Positions 26,757 through 37,483 of a stretch of DNA of 52,750 nucleotides are shown here, in pieces (positions within the stretch are counted from its first letter, which is position 1; each line of letters opens with the position of its first letter). The DNA is from Clostridia bacterium. Its GTDB lineage: Bacteria > Bacillota > Clostridia > Christensenellales > Aristaeellaceae. Location: positions 1-52,750 of the forward strand of contig JAFYDF010000093.1 in assembly GCA_017544935.1 (NCBI GenBank), read 5' to 3'. The notes beneath the pieces were generated by a model. It saw only the letters and a program-made list of their open reading frames with translations. It made no database searches and was not told the DNA's origin. Position numbers and translations under genes: made by a program.

Positions 26757-26930
26757 TTAAGCCTGCTCAGAAGGAGCACCAACGGGGCACACGCCTTCGC
26801 AAGCGCCGCAGGAGATGCACTTTTCAGGATCGATTTCGTACTTGCCATCACCTTCGGTGATCGCGCCAACGGGGCATTCACCCTCGCAAGCACCGCACAT
26901 GATGCATTCTTCACTGATCTTATATGCCAT
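26757..26930 (-). CDS. 2[4Fe-4S] ferredoxin
   Basis: A 57-aa clostridial-type ferredoxin, MAYKISEECIMCGACEGECP and onward. Two CxxCxxCxxxCP clusters: C9, C12, C15, C19 and C38, C41, C44, C48. Small acidic low-potential electron carrier for anaerobic metabolism, for example pyruvate:ferredoxin oxidoreductase or hydrogenase. ATG at 26930 after GGAGG. Monocistronic with its own promoter and terminator. Confidence 0.96.
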   Translation of the reverse strand: MAYKISEECIMCGACEGECPVGAITEGDGKYEIDPEKCISCGACEGVCPVGAPSEQA

Positions 26931-26984
26931 TATTCCGACCTCCGATTTCGTCGAGTATTATGAAAGCACTTCGCTTTCGTCTGT

Positions 26985-27014
26985 ATCCTATCATGTTCAA
27001 TGTCAAAATGTCAA
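26985..27014 (-). promoter_or_regulatory. Promoter of the ferredoxin gene
   Basis: Minus strand TTGACA (27009-27014), 18-bp spacer, TAGGAT (26985-26990) with an extended -10 (TGA). A second TTGACA (27001-27006) lies in the spacer. The leader holds a small GAAAGC/GCTTTC hairpin. Confidence 0.72.
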
Positions 27015-27050
27015 TACAATCTCGTGCTCTTTTCGTGTTCTTGCTTTCTT

Positions 27051-27725
27051 TTAGTTCAGCCGGTAATAGAACGTTGTGGATTTCAGCTCACCTTCAAAGT
27101 GTGAAAACAGTTCACTGACAGTCACAAGCTCGTAACCTCGAGCTTTCAGTTCGGGCAGCACGATACGCATTGCTTCCAGCGTTTCCGGATAAGTATCATG
27201 GCAAAGGATAACATCCCCGTCCTTTACATTTTCAAGAATCTGCTGCATTATCTTTTCCGCGTCCCGCGATTCCCAGTCTTTGCTGTCAAGTGACCACTTG
27301 ACAATGAGCAGATCCAGCCGCCTGCAGGCGACATAAGTACCTGCGCTCACTTTTCCCCACGGTGGCCGCAGCCAGCGGATATGTTCGCCTGTCAGTTCCT
27401 CTATCTGATTAATGCATTTATCCAAGTCAGAATAGATTTTATACTCAGAAAGTTCATTCAGGGGCCTATGCGCCAACGTGTGCGTACCGACCTCGCAGCC
27501 GCTGTCAACAACGATCTGCGGCATTTCAGGCATCATTTCTACATACTGACCAATCATAAAAAAGGTAGCTCTGCAGTCATTTTCTGCCAGCAGTTCCAGC
27601 ATCTCCTTTGTATACTCTGAAGGACCATCGTCAAATGTCAGGGCAATCATGGGCGGACGTTCCTCTGCCGCTGCTGAAGCAAGGAGCAACACTAACATGA
27701 TCATACAAAAGAAAACTCGTTTCAT
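27051..27725 (-). CDS. Secreted polysaccharide deacetylase (NodB domain)
   Basis: A 224-aa protein with a signal peptide, MKRVFFCMIMLVLLLASAAA, followed by a NodB homology domain: motif 1 TFDDGPS, motif 2 HTLAHRPL, motif 3 RPPWG, motif 4 WSLDSKDW and motif 5 ILCHD. Likely de-N-acetylates peptidoglycan or another cell-surface sugar. The start at 27725 follows GAGAGGAAA; an upstream in-frame ATG precedes the end of the SPOUT gene and would spoil the signal peptide. Last gene of the pcrA operon; no clear terminator was found after it. Confidence 0.92.
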   Translation of the reverse strand: MKRVFFCMIMLVLLLASAAAEERPPMIALTFDDGPSEYTKEMLELLAENDCRATFFMIGQYVEMMPEMPQIVVDSGCEVGTHTLAHRPLNELSEYKIYSDLDKCINQIEELTGEHIRWLRPPWGKVSAGTYVACRRLDLLIVKWSLDSKDWESRDAEKIMQQILENVKDGDVILCHDTYPETLEAMRIVLPELKARGYELVTVSELFSHFEGELKSTTFYYRLN

Positions 27726-27726
27726 C

Positions 27727-28449
27727 TTATTTCCTCTCGGCAAACACATACATACCAATGGCTGCTGCCACGGATAGGTTCAGAGAATCGATCTCGTCAC
27801 TATGCGGGATGCGTACAGCTTGTCCCATATGTGCGAACTCTGGTGGCAACCCGCTGCCTTCGTTTCCCATAATCAATGAAAAGGGTGTGCGCGGTTCCGC
27901 AGATGCCTCGTCCAAAGGCATCGATGCGTCCAGCATGAACGGATACAGCGCGTGGTGCGGAAACTCCTCACGATATGCTTCAAAATTATCATAATAACGT
28001 ACATTCAGGCCGAAAATCGCGCCCATGCTTGCCCGTACCACATGCGGGTCGAAAGCATCTGCCGCAGGACGGATCAGCGCAATATCCCGATATCCGAACC
28101 CGAGAGCCGTGCGAAGCATGGTGCCCAGGTTGCCCTTGTCGCCAGGATGATGCAGAACCAGATGATTGCCGTCTGAAAGCTTGCTCTCGAACTTGTCAAA
28201 CACAACCGCAGCAAAGCAGTTCTCCTTGCCGGATACACGGGCAAGCGCTTTGTCAGCCTGTTCTTCACGCACCTGACGTCTGCTGCACAGTACGCGAAGC
28301 GCAGCCAATCCTTCGCTGTTTTCTGCTTTGGAAGAGACCAGAAGCCGTCTGGCGAGCTCCGGGCGTTTCTTCATCAGTTCGGATGCCGGAAACAACCCCA
28401 GCGCATAACTGTAGGGCAGATCACGGGAATAAGCCTGCAATGCGGGCAT
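27727..28449 (-). CDS. SPOUT-family RNA 2'-O-methyltransferase (TrmH/SpoU-like)
   Basis: A 240-aa protein. A divergent N-terminal substrate-binding half is followed by the SPOUT knot: KGNLGTMLRTALGFG, LIMGNEGSGLPPEF, and IPHSDEIDSLNLSVAAAIGM, where the conserved Asn, Glu and Ser of motifs 1-3 are all present. Methylates rRNA or tRNA; the target nucleotide cannot be assigned. Ends 1 nt before the deacetylase and begins 3 nt after the HAD gene. Confidence 0.88.
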   Translation of the reverse strand: MPALQAYSRDLPYSYALGLFPASELMKKRPELARRLLVSSKAENSEGLAALRVLCSRRQVREEQADKALARVSGKENCFAAVVFDKFESKLSDGNHLVLHHPGDKGNLGTMLRTALGFGYRDIALIRPAADAFDPHVVRASMGAIFGLNVRYYDNFEAYREEFPHHALYPFMLDASMPLDEASAEPRTPFSLIMGNEGSGLPPEFAHMGQAVRIPHSDEIDSLNLSVAAAIGMYVFAERK

Positions 28450-28452
28450 TAT

Positions 28453-29184
28453 TTACGCCTCCTCCTGCATAAGAGATATAACGATAGGCTTAAGTTCGGC
28501 TAAGCCGGAAATACAATAGTCAATGGGCATATCGGCCGGGATTCCGCTTCCCCGTCTGTCAAATAAACAAGTGCGCAGACCGCTGCCGATACCGCCGCGC
28601 ATATCGCTGGTCAGGCTGTCACCGACCATCAGAATTTCATGAGGCAGAACTGGGAACCTATATCCCGGTACCGGCTGTGCATTCAGGCGCGCAACACTAC
28701 GGGTGAAGAAATCGGGAGACGGTTTCTGTACGCCAATATCCTCAGAAATAAACAGCATGTGAAAGCGATCCAGCCAGCCTGCTCTTTGAAGGCGTCCTTT
28801 CTGTTCCTCATATATCCCATTGCTTGCCGCGCAGAGCAGACACCTCGGCGCCAGCCAGTTCACGATTTCCCCCGCACCTTCTACAGGGATCGCGCTGAGC
28901 GGCAATTGTGAAAGAAAGAATTCTTCAAACGCTCGTGCATCACAGGATATGCCAAGCTCCGCAAAGATCGTCTGCCATCTCACATCGATCAGGTCGCTGC
29001 GTTGCATCTCCCCGCGCTCGATCTTCTTCCACAGTACATCACTGACACGGTCAAACACATCATACATATACGGCTGATATGCGGGCAGATTAAAACGGCG
29101 GAAGCCTTCTTCCATCGTTGCGCGTGCAAAAGCCTCGAAATCCAGCAACGTATCATCAATGTCGAGAAATACTGCTTTGATCAC
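28453..29184 (-). CDS. HAD-superfamily phosphatase, YjjG-like
   Basis: A 243-aa HAD hydrolase. Motif I is DIDDTL near the N-terminus, motif II ASNGIYEEQKGRL, motif III the Lys of VQKPSPDFF, and motif IV MVGDSLTSDMRGG. A helical cap sits between motifs I and II (class C1). The pattern fits the YjjG group of nucleotide 5'-phosphatases that remove non-canonical pyrimidine nucleotides, which would suit its position among DNA repair genes, but the exact substrate is inferred. The GTG start overlaps the mrfA stop (GTGA). Confidence 0.87.
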   Translation of the reverse strand: MIKAVFLDIDDTLLDFEAFARATMEEGFRRFNLPAYQPYMYDVFDRVSDVLWKKIERGEMQRSDLIDVRWQTIFAELGISCDARAFEEFFLSQLPLSAIPVEGAGEIVNWLAPRCLLCAASNGIYEEQKGRLQRAGWLDRFHMLFISEDIGVQKPSPDFFTRSVARLNAQPVPGYRFPVLPHEILMVGDSLTSDMRGGIGSGLRTCLFDRRGSGIPADMPIDYCISGLAELKPIVISLMQEEA

Positions 29185-31451
29185 GCCGGCTTCTCCTTGT
29201 TCAGCAGCATTTGAAGAAGACGTATGGCCGCTGCCTTGCCGGTTTCTCCGACTTCATTCACCGGTCCGACACAGGATGGACAGCCATGCTCACAGGTACA
29301 GTCCTGAGCAATCTGAAGTGCATGCAGAAGCAGCGTATCACGCATGCGGAAAGCCTTCTCCGCAAGCCCAACGCCTCCGGGACAACTATCATGCAGAATC
29401 AGGGTCGGCATCTGAGTAAACGGGCACTTCACCTGATAGCTGACCACGAGGTCGCGTGTCGAACACATCAGGTAAAGAGGCGCTACGATACGCAGCAGAT
29501 TAGCAACTCCCAGCATTCCGTTTTGCAGTGTGTCCTTATCAAACAAATTCGCACACTCTTCAGGAAGCGTCCACCATACGGCAGTAGTATGCATCTCGCT
29601 TTCTGGCAGCATTACTGGTCCGAAGCCCAGATTCTCACCGGTGTCAAATTTCATCTTCTTGAAAATTTTTGTAATAGCGATCACGCGCACTTCGCCCCAA
29701 GCAGCACCTGGTGCTTCTTCCGAAATATCAAGAAGGCTCAGGCTGACATTTAGGTCAGCATCTGTATAGTAATCTACCTCTACCCGGCGTACGAAAGCCT
29801 TGCATGCATCCCAGTCCAGTTTTTCCACCTGGTACTGCACACCTTCATGCAGATAGATCGCATTCTCATGCAACAGCATAGGTACTGTAAATCGGTCCAT
29901 TTCACCGATAACCCGCACATGGGCAGGATCAGTAATATCGTTGATAAGGAAGTTTTCGGTCATTGCCGTACGCAGGCTGATCTCCGAAGCCGGGAATTCC
30001 TCCGCCTGCCAGTGCCAGGTATCCCCCACATGGCGTATAATCTCCGCCTCCTGCAGGTATTCACACATTTCTTCTGCTCCGGGTGCTCCACCCAGTGTTT
30101 CCCCATCACGGAACGGCAGTTCATACGCCGCGCACTTGAAATGATTCAGCAGCACATAGAGATTATTGGGATTCAGCAGCGCATTCTCGGGCGACTGGCT
30201 GAAAAAGTACTGAGGATGCGTAACTATGTACTGATCAATGGCTGCACTGGATGCGACCATCACCGTCAAGCTGGTACCGCGACGGCGACCGGCGCGTCCT
30301 GCTTCCTGCCAGGTACTTGCAATTGTACCCGGGTATCCGCATAGTACACATGCCGTCAAGGAGCCGATATCGATTCCAAGTTCCAGTGCATTCGTGGAGA
30401 TAACAGTGGAAATCGTGCCCGCGCGCAGGCCCTGCTCAATCTCACGCCTTTCGCTTGGGAGATATCCGCCGCGGTAGCCGCGCACACGGCCACTGTTGCC
30501 GACAGGATCCCTGGCCAGGTCTTTCAGACGCTTGGTCAGGACTTCAACCTGTACACGGCTTTTGGCAAACACGATCGTGGAGATATCATTGAGCAGAAGC
30601 GTCTTTGCAACGTGCATCGTCTCATTGAGCACACTGCGGCGTATACCAAGCTGTTCATTGATCACAGGAGGATTATAGAATACAACATGTCGTTCGCCCA
30701 TTGGCGCACCATTGTCATCGACTACCGTCACCGAACGCCCTATCAGTGTTTCAGCCAGCTCCTTTGGGTTTGCGATCGTTGCGCTGCACAGGATGAACTG
30801 CGGGTGGCTGCCATAAAACTCGCACAGACGCATCAGACGCCTCAGCACATTCGCGAGATTGCTTCCAAACACTCCGCGATAGCTGTGAATCTCATCAATA
30901 ATAATATAGCGCAGGTTTTCGAACAGTTTGACCCACTGTGTATGGTGCGGCAGAATACCGCTGTGCAGCATATCTGGATTGGTGACTACCACATGCCCCG
31001 CCTGGCGTATCGCGCGGCGCGCTGCAGCCGGGGTGTCACCATCGTAAGTATAAGTCTTGATATCAACTCCAAGAAGCTGAATCAGTTCATACAGTTCACT
31101 GACCTGGTCCGCTGACAGCGCCTTGGTGGGAAAAAGGTACAGCGCGCGCGCATTCGGGTCACGCAAGATGGCCGAAAGCACCGGCAGATTATAGCACAGC
31201 GTCTTGCCTGAAGCCGTAGGAGTTACAATCGTGACATCCTCGCCTCGAGCAGAGGCTTCGACGGCTTGTGCCTGGTGTGTATACAGCTGATGAATACCGC
31301 GTTTTTCGAGCATGGACGGCAAACGGTCGTCCAGGCATTCAGGCCATGGTGCATAGCGGGCCGGACGCGCGGGATCGGTATGCCAGTGCGTAACGCATGA
31401 CATAAAGCTCTCGTCGCGCCGCAGTACGCCCAGCAATTGATCAATATTCAT
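29181..31451 (-). CDS. mrfA: DEAD/DEAH helicase with DUF1998 zinc domain (MrfA/YprA-like)
   Basis: A 756-aa superfamily 2 helicase. Walker A TPTASGKT is at 77-84, then TYDGDTP, the DEIH box in IIDEIHSYRG, SATIANP, and the second RecA domain with ISTNALELGIDIGSL and QEAGRAGRR. The C-terminal DUF1998 region ends HDSCPGGVGLAEK and CTCEHGCPSCVGP, the four-cysteine metal site. Bacillus MrfA (YprA) acts in mitomycin C repair with the exonuclease MrfB. No mrfB-type exonuclease was seen next to it. Cotranscribed with pcrA and ligA. Confidence 0.9.
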   Translation of the reverse strand: MNIDQLLGVLRRDESFMSCVTHWHTDPARPARYAPWPECLDDRLPSMLEKRGIHQLYTHQAQAVEASARGEDVTIVTPTASGKTLCYNLPVLSAILRDPNARALYLFPTKALSADQVSELYELIQLLGVDIKTYTYDGDTPAAARRAIRQAGHVVVTNPDMLHSGILPHHTQWVKLFENLRYIIIDEIHSYRGVFGSNLANVLRRLMRLCEFYGSHPQFILCSATIANPKELAETLIGRSVTVVDDNGAPMGERHVVFYNPPVINEQLGIRRSVLNETMHVAKTLLLNDISTIVFAKSRVQVEVLTKRLKDLARDPVGNSGRVRGYRGGYLPSERREIEQGLRAGTISTVISTNALELGIDIGSLTACVLCGYPGTIASTWQEAGRAGRRRGTSLTVMVASSAAIDQYIVTHPQYFFSQSPENALLNPNNLYVLLNHFKCAAYELPFRDGETLGGAPGAEEMCEYLQEAEIIRHVGDTWHWQAEEFPASEISLRTAMTENFLINDITDPAHVRVIGEMDRFTVPMLLHENAIYLHEGVQYQVEKLDWDACKAFVRRVEVDYYTDADLNVSLSLLDISEEAPGAAWGEVRVIAITKIFKKMKFDTGENLGFGPVMLPESEMHTTAVWWTLPEECANLFDKDTLQNGMLGVANLLRIVAPLYLMCSTRDLVVSYQVKCPFTQMPTLILHDSCPGGVGLAEKAFRMRDTLLLHALQIAQDCTCEHGCPSCVGPVNEVGETGKAAAIRLLQMLLNKEKPA

Positions 31452-31454
31452 GGC

Positions 31455-33443
<1,989 letters not shown>

Positions 33444-35741
33444 TTATTCCTCCAGTTTGATGATCGGTGCGATGGCCAGAGCAAATGTCTTTTCTCCAAA
33501 CACAGGAAACAGGATACTGATGCGTGCGTCGTCGCCGCTGCCACTAACTGTAGTTACTATGCCTTTGCCGAACTTGCGGTGCATGACGTGGTCGCCTTTT
33601 TTAAACAACTGAACACTGATATTTCGCGCCTGTGAAGGAACAAATCCGCGCTGCACGCCGGGAATTTCATCAGGAGACCTGAACACCGGCCGCGGAGCAG
33701 GCGTCCGCCGCTGCAGCTGAGGCCTTTCCATCACATCGCCGCGCGTTTTGAAGCCAGACCCACCATAGCTTCCCCAGCCGCTCTGCGTCTGCATCGGGTA
33801 TGTGCCGGAAGGTTGGCCAGCTCCGGTCCGTTCCTCACGGATCAGGCGTTTGGGGATCTCCTGCAGGAAACAGGAAGGCGGGTTGAACTGCATATTATTG
33901 AACAGGAATCTGCGGCGTGCAAAGGACAGATACAGCCGGTAGCGTGCACGAGTTACGCCTACATAGCACAGCCGCCGTTCCTCTTCCAGTCGGTTCTCTT
34001 CCATGACAGCACGTGCGGAAGGGAATACGCCTTCCTCCATACCGGCCATAAAAACAGCGTCATACTCCAGTCCTTTTGCAGAATGCAGGGTCATCATCGT
34101 TACATAATCAGGCGCACTCTCCTGATTGTCGAGGTCGGTCACCAGTGCGACATTCTCCAGAAACGCTGCCAGTGTCTTATCTTCGCTATTCTGTTCAAAC
34201 TCTGTCGCGGCGCTCAAAAATTCACGGATGTTCTCCACGCGTGTCTGGTTTTCATCATCCGGGCCGTCCTTCTCATACTGGGCAATCAGCCCACAGTCAT
34301 CAATCACTTTCTGCACGAGCTCAGACAGCGGCAGAGTCTCCTTCGCCATGAGCAGTGTGGCCATAAGTGAAGCAAATGCCTGCACACTCTTACGTGCACG
34401 GGAGCCAAGAGACTCAGGAGGCGCCGCAACAGCAGCATACAGTGATACTCCCGATTCCTGGGCATACTGTTGGAGCATCTCGACAGTGCTGTCCCCAATT
34501 GCCCTCTTTGGCACATTGATGATCCGCAGCAGCGACACTTCGTCAGCAGGGTTTTCGAGTAAACGCAGATAGGCAAGCACATCCCTTACTTCTCTGCGGT
34601 CATAGAAGCGTGTGCCGCCATAAACCCGGTAAGCGATACCAGCGCGCATCATCGTTTCTTCAAGAACACGGGATAAAGCATGTATGCGGTAAAGAACAGC
34701 GATGTGCCCCCAGGGCGTGCCCTGCCGTTCCAACGTACGGATCTGTGAGGCGATCCACGAGGCTTCTTCGCGTTCATCTGCAGCAGAACATACGACGATC
34801 TTCTCACCGTCAGGGCTTTCTGTCCACAGCTCCTTTTCTTTGCGCCCCTCATTATGAGCAATGATCTGGTTTGCAGTATTCAGTATGTTCGCAGTAGAGC
34901 GGTAGTTTTGCTCCAGCTTGATCGTCACCGCATCCGGAAAATCCTTTTCAAAATCCAGGATGTTACGAATATCCGCGCCGCGCCAGCCATAGATCGACTG
35001 GTCATCGTCACCCACAACACACAGATTCCGGCTCTCCTGCGTCAGCAGGCGAACAAGCTGATACTGCGCATAGTTGGTATCCTGGTACTCATCCACGTGC
35101 ACATATTCAAAGCGCTGCTGGTAATACTGCAGCACAGGCGGATGATCGAGAAACAGCTGGATTGTCTTCATCAGCAGATCATCGAAGTCCAGTGCATTTG
35201 CTGTCTTCAGACGTTGTTCATAGCGCGTCATAAGATCGTGTATCTTCTGCGAGCGATAATCACCGTGTCCAGTCTGCAGCCACTCGTCCGGGGTAAGCAG
35301 CCGGTTCTTCGCGTCTGAGATTGCTTCCGATATTGTCCTGACAGGCAAGTATTTTTCGTCAATATCCAATTCCTTCAGCAGATTTTTGATAACCCGCTGC
35401 TGATCATCTTCATCATAGATCGTAAATCCGCGAGCATATCCCAGCTTCTCGATATCCCGCCGGAGAATACGGCAGCAAACGCTATGGAACGTGCCAATCC
35501 ATGCGTCTTCCGCTGATGCGCCAACCAGTTGCTCAATACGCTCACGCATCTCCCGGGCAGCCTTATTGGTAAAGGTCAGTGCCAGTATATGCCATGCAGG
35601 TACACCATGCGCCATCAGGTTTGCGACGCGATAGGTCAGCGTACGTGTTTTTCCACTGCCCGCGCCTGCAAGGATCAGCACCGGCCCCGTCAGCTGTTCG
35701 GCTGCCTTACGTTGCATGGGATTGAGTTTGTCCAGATTCAT
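33444..35741 (-). CDS. pcrA: ATP-dependent DNA helicase PcrA
   Basis: A 765-aa UvrD/PcrA superfamily 1 helicase. Starts MNLDKLNPMQRKAAEQL; Walker A AGAGSGKT is at 25-32, followed by LTFTNKAAREMRERI, VDEYQDTNYAQYQLV, VVGDDDQSIYGWRGA, LEQNYRSTANIL, and MTLHSAKGLEYDAVFMAGME plus VGVTRARYRLYLS. The C-terminal Tudor-like domain (KKGDHVMHRKFGKGIVTTVS) is present, which in Bacillus contacts RNA polymerase. The promoter position excludes the upstream in-frame ATG at 35789. Heads a six-gene operon. Confidence 0.97.
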   Translation of the reverse strand: MNLDKLNPMQRKAAEQLTGPVLILAGAGSGKTRTLTYRVANLMAHGVPAWHILALTFTNKAAREMRERIEQLVGASAEDAWIGTFHSVCCRILRRDIEKLGYARGFTIYDEDDQQRVIKNLLKELDIDEKYLPVRTISEAISDAKNRLLTPDEWLQTGHGDYRSQKIHDLMTRYEQRLKTANALDFDDLLMKTIQLFLDHPPVLQYYQQRFEYVHVDEYQDTNYAQYQLVRLLTQESRNLCVVGDDDQSIYGWRGADIRNILDFEKDFPDAVTIKLEQNYRSTANILNTANQIIAHNEGRKEKELWTESPDGEKIVVCSAADEREEASWIASQIRTLERQGTPWGHIAVLYRIHALSRVLEETMMRAGIAYRVYGGTRFYDRREVRDVLAYLRLLENPADEVSLLRIINVPKRAIGDSTVEMLQQYAQESGVSLYAAVAAPPESLGSRARKSVQAFASLMATLLMAKETLPLSELVQKVIDDCGLIAQYEKDGPDDENQTRVENIREFLSAATEFEQNSEDKTLAAFLENVALVTDLDNQESAPDYVTMMTLHSAKGLEYDAVFMAGMEEGVFPSARAVMEENRLEEERRLCYVGVTRARYRLYLSFARRRFLFNNMQFNPPSCFLQEIPKRLIREERTGAGQPSGTYPMQTQSGWGSYGGSGFKTRGDVMERPQLQRRTPAPRPVFRSPDEIPGVQRGFVPSQARNISVQLFKKGDHVMHRKFGKGIVTTVSGSGDDARISILFPVFGEKTFALAIAPIIKLEE

Positions 35742-35773
35742 ATCCTTTTCCTTTGCTTCGTTTGTTCCTATGA

Positions 35774-35802
35774 ATTCTATCATACACACCCCTAACTGGC
35801 AA
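35774..35802 (-). promoter_or_regulatory. Promoter of the pcrA operon
   Basis: Minus strand TTGCCA (35797-35802), 17-bp spacer, TAGAAT (35774-35779), extended -10 (TGA). Predicted start near 35767, 26 nt before the pcrA ATG. Back-to-back with the ywiB-like promoter. Confidence 0.75.
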
Positions 35803-35838
35803 GTAGCACGCTGCTTTGTAAAGCCTCATTTTCAGGCA

Positions 35839-35867
35839 TTGCCACAGGGAATGCAATGTGCTATAAT
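35839..35867 (+). promoter_or_regulatory. Promoter of the ywiB-like operon
   Basis: TTGCCA (35839-35844), 17-bp spacer, TATAAT (35862-35867), extended -10 (TGC). Predicted start near 35874. The -35 hexamer is identical to that of the divergent pcrA promoter. Confidence 0.8.
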
Positions 35868-35898
35868 AACACAACAAATCAGGAAGGGAGGCGCACCC

Positions 35899-36345
35899 AT
35901 GCGTGGGAAAAAAGTATTGCTCAGCGTAACGGGAACCGTTCAGGATGTTGGAATGGAAGACATTCCGGACCAGATCCGTCTTTTCACCACAGGCGAACTG
36001 AGCGGAAGCAAGGAACAGAACCGCTGGCGTCTCCGTTATACCGAAACACAACCGGAATCGACTGCCTCTGACCTGGTCACTTTTACCATGGAAAACGGTG
36101 CTGTGACCATGCAGCGGGAAGGAGAAACCAACACTAGCATGATCTTCCGTCAGGGCAATCGCTATGAGGGTAGTTATGTCACCCCATACGGCGAACTTGC
36201 AATGGGCGTATATCCCACACATGTACGCTATAACGTGGAAGATGCCCGTGGTGAAGTAGTCCTTAAATATCAGCTGGATATCCAGGGGCAGTTCTCTTCC
36301 GTACGCGAGATGCGTATCCGGTTTGCCCCCAGCCGCCGTGCATGA
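35899..36345 (+). CDS. DUF1934 (YwiB-like) beta-barrel protein
   Basis: A 148-aa protein, MRGKKVLLSVTGTVQDVGME and onward, with the DUF1934 pattern: RLFTTGELSG, WRLRYTET, the VTFTMENGAVTMQREGE strand, FRQGNRYEGSYVTPYGELAM and LKYQLDIQGQFSSVREMRI. This calycin-like barrel has no proven function. In Bacillus ywiB is next to argS; here an unrelated gene follows with a 4-nt overlap (ATGA). Start fixed by GGGAGGCG and by the promoter. Confidence 0.88.
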   Translation: MRGKKVLLSVTGTVQDVGMEDIPDQIRLFTTGELSGSKEQNRWRLRYTETQPESTASDLVTFTMENGAVTMQREGETNTSMIFRQGNRYEGSYVTPYGELAMGVYPTHVRYNVEDARGEVVLKYQLDIQGQFSSVREMRIRFAPSRRA

Positions 36346-36845
36346 GCACACTGGATACTTTCCGCACAGAATTGCGCGCGCTTGTCGGTCCTCTTGCTTT
36401 CCTGCACCGTGACCGCACGGGCCGCGCGCTTTTTGTCTGCAGTATAAAACATCCTGCAGGCACAGATGATACCGTATGTGAAAAACTGCAGACAGCAGGA
36501 TACCTGGTCAGCAAAGAAAAAAATCTATGGTATATCGACTTAAGTTCCGAATATCGGATCCGCTGGATGCATTCACTGCTCCCGGTATCCCTGCCCGAAG
36601 AAGTGCATTTGCACAGTCTTTGCCGCAGCCTGCTTTCAAAAGGGAAGATTCCGTTTGAGCTCCAACCCTGGGCGTTCATACGTCAGGCACTTCTTTTAGC
36701 AGACGAAGGCGCCTGGAAACAGCTCTATCAATCGCTGTCTGTCGAGCTCGCCCTTCTCAAACGCAATAATGCACCGCTGCCCTGCAGCGCTGTATTTGTT
36801 ATAGCAAACGATTATGCCGCATGGAAGGAGAAATCATTATGCTGA
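36342..36845 (+). CDS. Unrecognised 167-aa protein in the ywiB-patatin operon
   Basis: No family was recognised. The protein is soluble and mixed alpha/beta by inspection: an N-terminal segment MSTLDTFRTELRALVGPLAF, a FVCSIKHPAGTDDTVCEKLQ stretch resembling a strand followed by a helix, a middle SLLPVSLPEEVHLHSLCRSL helix, and a C-terminal FVIANDYAAWKEKSLC. Four cysteines are scattered without a metal motif. No signal peptide or membrane segment. Overlaps the DUF1934 gene by 4 nt and the MBL gene by 7 nt, so it is almost certainly translated with them. Confidence 0.75.
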   Translation: MSTLDTFRTELRALVGPLAFLHRDRTGRALFVCSIKHPAGTDDTVCEKLQTAGYLVSKEKNLWYIDLSSEYRIRWMHSLLPVSLPEEVHLHSLCRSLLSKGKIPFELQPWAFIRQALLLADEGAWKQLYQSLSVELALLKRNNAPLPCSAVFVIANDYAAWKEKSLC

Positions 36846-37483
36846 TCATGCATCACGGACACAGTGAATTTTTGATGGAAAGCGCTGACGGTTACCGTAT
36901 CCTGACCGACCCCTTTGATGACCATGTAGGCTATCCCATGCACACGGTCGACTGCGATGCAGTGACTGTCACACACGGTCACGGTGACCACAGTTATGTG
37001 CAGAAAGCACAGGGAGCCCAGGTGATCGTAGATCATGCAGGTACTGTTCATCTGACTCCGGAAATCACTGTCACCGGTATCCCTTGCTGGCACGATGATC
37101 AGCAGGGGAAGCTTCGCGGTCAGAACCTTATCTTCATTTATGAAATCGACGGCCTTCGCGTTGCGCATTTCGGCGACCTAGGTGCTTGGGACGAAGAGCT
37201 TGCTGCACGTCTTGAGGACATCGATATTCTCATGATTCCTGTCGGCGGCTTCTTTACAATCAACGCTGCCAGTGCTGCACGCTTGATCGAGCGGATCAAG
37301 CCGCGTATGGTTCTGCCCATGCACTATAAAACCGATGCAAACGCTACCTGGCCGATTGCTCCCCTCGATGACTGCCTGGCTGCGCTTGGCGCTCAGGACG
37401 CACCGCGTATGCCGCTGCTGCGCGTGACCAAAGAAGACCTGAGCGAACAGCCGCGCATAGCCATACTGACTGATCGCGCATGA
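36839..37483 (+). CDS. UlaG-like metallo-beta-lactamase fold hydrolase
   Basis: A 214-aa protein. The compact UlaG/YtkL-type MBL layout is visible: MLIMHHGHSEFLME, LTDPFDDHVG, the metal motif THGHGDHSYV, IDGLRVAHFGDLGAW and MVLPMHYKTD, where the last His is the terminal ligand. Family members hydrolyse lactones or act on nucleic acids and lipids; the substrate here is unknown. The start at 36839 is chosen because GGAAGGAG precedes it by 8 nt. Overlaps the unknown gene by 7 nt and the patatin gene by 4 nt. Confidence 0.87.
   Translation: MLIMHHGHSEFLMESADGYRILTDPFDDHVGYPMHTVDCDAVTVTHGHGDHSYVQKAQGAQVIVDHAGTVHLTPEITVTGIPCWHDDQQGKLRGQNLIFIYEIDGLRVAHFGDLGAWDEELAARLEDIDILMIPVGGFFTINAASAARLIERIKPRMVLPMHYKTDANATWPIAPLDDCLAALGAQDAPRMPLLRVTKEDLSEQPRIAILTDRA

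Noticed and set aside
35742-35789. 16-codon N-terminal extension of PcrA
   Set aside because: The upstream ATG falls within or before the predicted -10, so it would not be transcribed.
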